Shown: positions 5,987 to 9,813 of the stretch, piece by piece
Layout of the letters: every line of letters begins with the position of its first letter
Numbering within the stretch: the first letter of the stretch is position 1
From: CAZNMF01 sp035547155
Lineage (GTDB): Bacteria; Acidobacteriota; Vicinamibacteria; Vicinamibacterales; SCN-69-37
DNA: 9,813 nucleotides
Assembly: GCA_035547155.1 (NCBI GenBank)
Contig: DASZVJ010000072.1
Span: forward strand, 1-9,813
Direction of reading: 5' to 3'
Program-made: the position numbers and the translations under genes
Notes under the pieces: generated by a model
The model's input: only the letters and a program-made list of their open reading frames with translations
What the model was told of the DNA's origin: nothing
Database searches by the model: none

Positions 5987-7228
5987 TTACGACGTGGCGA
6001 CGGGCTGCGGATACTTGCGCTCGACGTAGTCGTCGATCAGCGTCTGGAACGCGGCGGCCAGCTCGTCGTACGTGCCCCGCAGCGTCGTCGCGTGCTCGCC
6101 GTCGATGAAGACGGGGCAGTTCGGCGACTCGCCCGTGCCGGGCAGCGAGATGCCGATGTTCGCGGCCTTCGATTCGCCGGGACCGTTGACGACGCAGCCC
6201 ATGACGGCGACGGTCATCGCTTCGACGCCCGGCCGCGTCTCCTTCCAGATCGGCATCATCGATCGCACGTAGCTCTGGACCCGTTCCGCCAGCTCCTGGA
6301 ACGTCGTCGACGTCGTGCGTCCGCAGCCGGGGCACGCGGTGATCGACGGCGAGAACGAGCGCAGACCGAGCGCCTGCAGGATCTCGCACGCCGCGTAGAC
6401 TTCCTCGCGGCGATCGCCGCCAGGACGCGGTGTGAGCGAGACGCGGATCGTGTCGCCGATGCCCTCGGTGAGCAGAATCGACAGCGCGGACGCGGACCAG
6501 ACCAGGCCCTTGATGCCCATGCCGGCTTCGGTCAACCCGAGGTGCAGCGGCTGATCCGTCTGCTTCGCGAGATCGCGGTAGACCGTCACGAGATCGCGCG
6601 GCCGCGAGAGCTTGCACGAAATGATGATCTGATTTTTCGTCAGGCCGGCGTCGAGCGCGAGCTCCGTCGATTCGAGCGCGGAGATCACCATGCAGGTGTT
6701 GATGATCTCTTCTGACGTCTTACCCAGGTTCCGATCCGTGTTCGCCTGCATGTGCGCGAGCACGAGCTCCTGATTCAACGATCCGCCGTTGACGCCGATG
6801 CGCACCGGCTTGCCGTGATCGCGCGCGACCTGACAGATCGTCGTGAACTGCTCGTCGCGCCGGCGTCCCGTGCCGACGTTGCCTGGATTGATGCGGTACT
6901 TGTCGAGCGCCTGCGCGGCTGCGGGAGAGCGCGTGAGCAGCAGATGGCCGTTGTAGTGAAAGTCCCCGATGAGCGGTGCGGTGCAGCCGGCGTCGAGCAT
7001 CCGCTGCTTGATCTCTGGAACGGCGGCCGCGGCATCCGGTGTATTCACCGTGACGCGCACCATCTCGGATCCGGCCTCGGCCAATTCGACGCACTGCTGG
7101 GCCGTTGCCGCGGCGTCGGCCGTGTCCGTCATCGTCATGCTCTGGACGACGACGGGGGCGCCGCCGCCGACCTGGACGCGGCCGACCATGACAGGCACCG
7201 TCCGGTGCAGGCGCAGGGGAAAGGACAT
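5987..7228 (-). CDS. ispG: 4-hydroxy-3-methylbut-2-en-1-yl diphosphate synthase (flavodoxin/ferredoxin), MEP pathway
   Basis: 413 residues. IspG (GcpE) converts 2-C-methyl-erythritol 2,4-cyclodiphosphate to HMBPP, the penultimate step of MEP isoprenoid synthesis, using a [4Fe-4S] cluster and reduced flavodoxin or ferredoxin. The N-terminal TIM barrel contains VVVQSMTMTDTAD (26-38), IGDFHYNGHLLL (87-98), KYRINPGNVG (110-119) and RIGVNGGSLNQ (143-153). The C-terminal cluster domain has ACPGCGRT (Cys299, Cys302) and MGCVVNGPGE (Cys345, Glu352), the four expected cluster ligands. It is the compact two-domain bacterial form without the large insert of plant and chlamydial enzymes. The ATG at 7228 fits the conserved N-terminus; the open frame further upstream overlaps the divergent gene and is not conserved-looking. 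No strong Shine-Dalgarno is visible. It converges on the M2 peptidase with a 6-bp gap. Confidence 0.98.
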   Translation of the reverse strand: MSFPLRLHRTVPVMVGRVQVGGGAPVVVQSMTMTDTADAAATAQQCVELAEAGSEMVRVTVNTPDAAAAVPEIKQRMLDAGCTAPLIGDFHYNGHLLLTRSPAAAQALDKYRINPGNVGTGRRRDEQFTTICQVARDHGKPVRIGVNGGSLNQELVLAHMQANTDRNLGKTSEEIINTCMVISALESTELALDAGLTKNQIIISCKLSRPRDLVTVYRDLAKQTDQPLHLGLTEAGMGIKGLVWSASALSILLTEGIGDTIRVSLTPRPGGDRREEVYAACEILQALGLRSFSPSITACPGCGRTTSTTFQELAERVQSYVRSMMPIWKETRPGVEAMTVAVMGCVVNGPGESKAANIGISLPGTGESPNCPVFIDGEHATTLRGTYDELAAAFQTLIDDYVERKYPQPVATS

Positions 7229-7276
7229 CCCGATAATGATGCCATGGACGCCGGAAACGCGAGAAAACGAGGGCGC

Positions 7277-7292
7277 CCACGACGGGTCGTGG
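7277..7292. promoter_or_regulatory. 16-bp perfect palindrome in the ispG/exported-protein divergent region
   Basis: CCACGAC-GG-GTCGTGG has 7-bp perfect arms around GG. It sits about mid-way between the divergent starts (7228 and 7323). It lies 3 bp upstream of TAAGAT (7296-7301), a plausible -10 for the plus-strand gene, where a bound protein would cover the -35 region. This is a candidate operator; the binding protein is unknown. Confidence 0.38.
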
Positions 7293-7308
7293 CGGTAAGA
7301 TAGCCGGC

Positions 7309-7315
7309 AGGGGAG
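7309..7315 (+). promoter_or_regulatory. Ribosome binding site deciding the ATG start at 7323
   Basis: AGGGGAG ends 7 nt before the ATG at 7323 and only 4 nt before the in-frame GTG at 7320. The spacing favours the ATG. A further in-frame ATG pair follows at 7329 and 7332. Confidence 0.6.
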
Positions 7316-7322
7316 CAACGTG

Positions 7323-8198
7323 ATGCGAATGATGCGATCCGCGGGAATCGTCGGGTTGTGCGTGGCGATGGCGCTCGTCTCGGTGGCCTGGATGCAGGCG
7401 CCGGTGACCGCGTCGGACCTGACGCGCCTGGAATCCACCGCCGCAGATATCGAGAAGCAAGCCGACGCGTTGAAGACGACTGACGCGACGTTGGCTCGTG
7501 ACGTGTCGGCCTCGCTGGCCGATCTCAAGGACGACATTACCTATCTCAAAGTGAAGATGCGCCGCGAGGGCAGCGTCACGCGCGACGAATATGCGTCGCT
7601 GCGCGACAAGCTCGAGACGCTGCGCGTGAAGGCTCAGGGCGAGAAGGTTTCCGCGCAGCCGGTCGTCAACGACGATCCGATGAAGGCCGCGCCTGGCGCC
7701 GGCACGGTGCCCGTGGGCACCGAGTTCGACGTCCGCTTGCAGACGTCGCTCGATTCCGGCACGGCGCAGCCGGAGCAGCGCTTCGAGGCGGCGACGGTGC
7801 TCGACTATGCGTCGGGCACGACGGTGATTGTGCCGGCCGGCTCGACCGTGCGCGGCTTCGTGAGCTCGGTCAAGGCCGCGGGCAAGGTCGACCGGCGTGC
7901 GAACCTGACGCTCTCGTTCGATGAGCTGCGGATTGGGAACCGATCCTACCGGCTGCGCGCGTCGGTGACGCGCGCGTTCGACGGCAAGCTCGGCGACGAC
8001 ACGATGAAGATTGGCGCGGGCGCGGCGGTCGGCGCGATCATCGGCGGCATCATCGGCGGCGGCAAGGGCGCGCTGCTGGGCGTGCTCGTCGGTGGTGGCG
8101 GCACGATGGCGGCGTCGGACGGCACGGACGTGTCGCTGCCGGCCGGCACGATCCTGCGCATCAAGCTGGATCAGGCACTCGACATCGCGGCACCGTAG
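7323..8198 (+). CDS. Exported protein with coiled coil, VirB10-like beta region and glycine zipper; function unknown
   Basis: 291 residues from the ATG at 7323. An N-terminal Sec signal covers about 1-30 (MRMMRS, hydrophobic core, likely cleavage near VTA). Residues 31-105 are heptad-like and charged, probably a coiled coil. Residues 128-218 are beta-rich: VPVGTEFDVRLQTSLDSG, VIVPAGSTVRGFV, then LTLSFDELRIGNRSYRLRA. This order resembles the TrbI/VirB10 C-terminal barrel pattern of 'PxGTxxxxxLxxxLxS' and 'PxGSxxxG', but the resemblance is by eye only. Residues 231-262 are a glycine zipper (GAGAAVGAIIGGIIGGGKGA), partly encoded by a 12-bp tandem repeat at 8037-8060. A final LPAGTILRIKLDQALD (272-287) echoes the first beta motif. 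It is likely outer-membrane-associated or periplasmic. It is convergent with the sigma-54 activator gene, with an 11-bp gap. Confidence 0.86.
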   Translation: MRMMRSAGIVGLCVAMALVSVAWMQAPVTASDLTRLESTAADIEKQADALKTTDATLARDVSASLADLKDDITYLKVKMRREGSVTRDEYASLRDKLETLRVKAQGEKVSAQPVVNDDPMKAAPGAGTVPVGTEFDVRLQTSLDSGTAQPEQRFEAATVLDYASGTTVIVPAGSTVRGFVSSVKAAGKVDRRANLTLSFDELRIGNRSYRLRASVTRAFDGKLGDDTMKIGAGAAVGAIIGGIIGGGKGALLGVLVGGGGTMAASDGTDVSLPAGTILRIKLDQALDIAAP

Positions 8199-8209
8199 CA
8201 CGACTTTCG

Positions 8210-9813
8210 CTAGCGATCGGCGGCGGCCTCGGCCACCGGCACGAGGCCGCGCCGCCGGCGCTTGAGAAACAGTCCCTTCCGCGAAAGCCCCAACAGATTC
8301 GCCGCTTCCGAGACGCGTCCGCCCGTCCGTTGCAGCGCGTGCTCGATGAAGTGCTGCTCGAGCGCGTCGACGGCGCGCGCCAGCGGCTGATCCAGGCGCA
8401 CGTGGACGCCTTCGGCTGGCGCCGGGCTGCCGACGATAGGACGCGCGTTCCACTGCGCGACGACCGCCGGCGTCAGCAGACCTGCAGTGAGCATGTCGCC
8501 GTCGGCGGCCATGGCCACCGCGCGTCGAACTTCGTTGACGAGCTCGCGAATGTTGCCCGGCCAGTTGTAGAGCAGCAGCGCTGCGACGAAGTCGTCGCCA
8601 ATCGTCAGGCGCGCGCGGCCGTACTCGCGTGCGAACTTGGCGACGAGCGACGACGCCAGGGCGGGAATCTCGTCCTTTCGCTCCCGCAACGGCGGCAACG
8701 CGATCTGCGCGACGCCGAGACGGTAGAACAGATCGCGGCGGAACCGTCCCGCGCTCATCGCTTCGTCGAGGTTCGCGTTCGTCGCCGCGACGAGACGCAC
8801 GCGCACCTGCTGCGCACGCGCTTCGCCGAGTGGCTGGATCTCGCCGTTCTCGAGAAAGCGCAGCAGCTTCGGCTGGACGGCCGTGTCGAGGTCGCCGACT
8901 TCGTCGAGAAACAACGTGCCGCGTTCCGCAGATCTGATCACGCCAGGAAATGTCTCGCCGGCGCCGGTGAAGGCACCGCGGCGATGGCCGAAGAGCTGGC
9001 TCTCCACGAGGTCGCGCGGCGCCGCGGAGCAGTTGAATGGCACGAACGACCCGCGGCGGTACTTGCTGTGCTCGTGAATCAGGCGGGCGAAGATCTCCTT
9101 GCCCGTGCCGGTCTCGCCGGTGATCAGCACGGGCAGGTCGGTGTCCGCAAGCCGCAGCGCGATGTTGCGCAGCTCGATCATGCGCGGCGATCGGAAGACG
9201 ACGTCCGTGTCCGTCTCGGCGTTCGCGCTCGGCCAGAGATTCTGTTCGTCGTCTTCCTGCTCGGTATCGGCCGTGCGCGTGACGGCGATTTGGACGATGT
9301 CCGCGACGCTCTTGAGCAGCGACATCTCCTCGATCGATTGCGTGCCGCTGACGGCGATCGTGATCTGCCGATCGGAGCCTCGCAGTTGCAGGCAGAACGA
9401 GCCGTCCGGCACGGGTTCCAGCACGGCTGACGGCGTCGCCTGGTACTCGCAGTCCGACTCGCTGTCGACGCGGACGCGCGAGCGGAGCGGCGTGCCGTCG
9501 AGCAGGGAGACCGTGCGGAGCGCCATGAGGTCGACGGAGTGCCCGGCACCGAGGATGGTCGCGACATCGGTGAGGATCAGGGCGGCGTCTGTCGTGTTGA
9601 CGGCGCGCGGGGGGACCGTCGTGCGTGCGTGGGCCCGAGCGCGCAACCGTTCGCGCGTCGCTTCGAGCCAGCGCTCGTGGTAGCGATGGCCGACCGAGCG
9701 GCACGCGGTCAACGCGCGCTCGAAATGCTGCGCACCGACGGCGGCATCGCCGTGCAGCGTTTCGCAGACGCCTTTCGACGCTTCCAGGACGATCAGTGGA
9801 TCGACGGCTCCGC
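8210..9813 (-). CDS. Sigma-54-dependent transcriptional activator with TPR-like and GAF-like N-terminal region (5' end outside window)
   Basis: The frame is open to the right edge, so the N-terminus is missing; 533 residues are visible (numbered here from the edge). Residues 1-60 look like TPR helices (VLEASKGVCETLHGDAAVGAQ, then HFERALTACRSVGHRYHERWLEA). Residues 74-180 look GAF-like, a probable sensor segment. The AAA+ domain contains Walker A GETGTGKE (232-239), the sigma-54-contacting GAFTGA (279-284), Walker B LFLDEVGD (300-307), FRRDLFYRL (357-365) with the arginine finger, and WPGNIREL (417-424). The C-terminus has a Fis-type HTH (about 484-522), GGRVSEAANLLGLSRKG followed by an unusually basic KRRRRGL. 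It binds enhancer sites and uses ATP hydrolysis to open sigma-54 promoters. There is no receiver domain in the visible part. The target genes are not evident here. Confidence 0.93.
   Translation of the reverse strand, partial: GAVDPLIVLEASKGVCETLHGDAAVGAQHFERALTACRSVGHRYHERWLEATRERLRARAHARTTVPPRAVNTTDAALILTDVATILGAGHSVDLMALRTVSLLDGTPLRSRVRVDSESDCEYQATPSAVLEPVPDGSFCLQLRGSDRQITIAVSGTQSIEEMSLLKSVADIVQIAVTRTADTEQEDDEQNLWPSANAETDTDVVFRSPRMIELRNIALRLADTDLPVLITGETGTGKEIFARLIHEHSKYRRGSFVPFNCSAAPRDLVESQLFGHRRGAFTGAGETFPGVIRSAERGTLFLDEVGDLDTAVQPKLLRFLENGEIQPLGEARAQQVRVRLVAATNANLDEAMSAGRFRRDLFYRLGVAQIALPPLRERKDEIPALASSLVAKFAREYGRARLTIGDDFVAALLLYNWPGNIRELVNEVRRAVAMAADGDMLTAGLLTPAVVAQWNARPIVGSPAPAEGVHVRLDQPLARAVDALEQHFIEHALQRTGGRVSEAANLLGLSRKGLFLKRRRRGLVPVAEAAADR

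Noticed and set aside
7229..7537. Upstream extension of ispG by 103 codons
   Set aside because: It overlaps the divergent gene's signal-peptide region and lies outside the conserved IspG N-terminus.
6720..9704. A 994-codon open frame on the minus strand
   Set aside because: It runs antisense to the exported protein gene and out of frame with both ispG and the sigma-54 activator. Its translation is an Arg/Ala/His-rich string with no domain, whereas the overlapping frames give recognisable proteins. It is a high-GC shadow.
9710..9712. TTG start for the sigma-54 activator
   Set aside because: The frame stays open to the window edge and the upstream residues continue a TPR-like helix, so the real start is outside the window.

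Overview
This is a GC-rich, densely coding bacterial chromosomal window with nine protein genes (two cut by the window edges) and no RNA genes, CRISPR array, insertion sequence or phage gene. An Acidobacteriota host, plausibly Vicinamibacteria (subdivision 6), is my best guess. The reasons are the PadR regulator next to a long-prefix FtsX/MacB-type permease (the 'ADOP' arrangement typical of that phylum), the DUF4412-like exported protein, the glycine-zipper exported protein, and the sigma-54 activator with a TPR-like N-terminus. The assignment is an inference from gene families, not a database result.

Layout. (1) 1-741, minus strand: a padR regulator followed after one base by the start of an ADOP-type ABC permease that runs off the left edge. 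(2) 742-901: a divergent intergenic region with a good padR promoter and a striking 62-bp palindromic element (811-872). (3) 902-3038, plus strand: a TPR lipoprotein and a cytoplasmic cyclophilin 4 bp apart. (4) 3039-4019, minus strand: an exported DUF4412-like protein whose stop codon abuts the cyclophilin stop. (5) 4136-5980, plus strand: an M2-family (angiotensin-converting-enzyme-like) peptidyl-dipeptidase, probably a lipoprotein. (6) 5987-7228, minus strand: ispG of the MEP isoprenoid pathway. (7) 7323-8198, plus strand: an exported coiled-coil, beta-rich and glycine-zipper protein of unknown function. (8) 8210-9813, minus strand: the C-terminal part of a sigma-54 activator with TPR-like, GAF-like, AAA+ and Fis-type HTH segments.

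The genes do not form one pathway. ispG and the cyclophilin are housekeeping. The M2 peptidase, the TPR lipoprotein, the DUF4412-like protein and the glycine-zipper protein are all predicted to be exported, so the window is rich in envelope or periplasmic functions. All three convergent gene pairs end within 0, 6 and 11 bp of each other with no room for an intrinsic terminator, and the divergent intergenic regions carry short perfect palindromes. I see no convincing new multi-gene system. The items most worth following up are the palindromic element at 811-872, the VirB10-like glycine-zipper protein, the cysteine-rich TPR lipoprotein, and the abutting convergent 3' ends.
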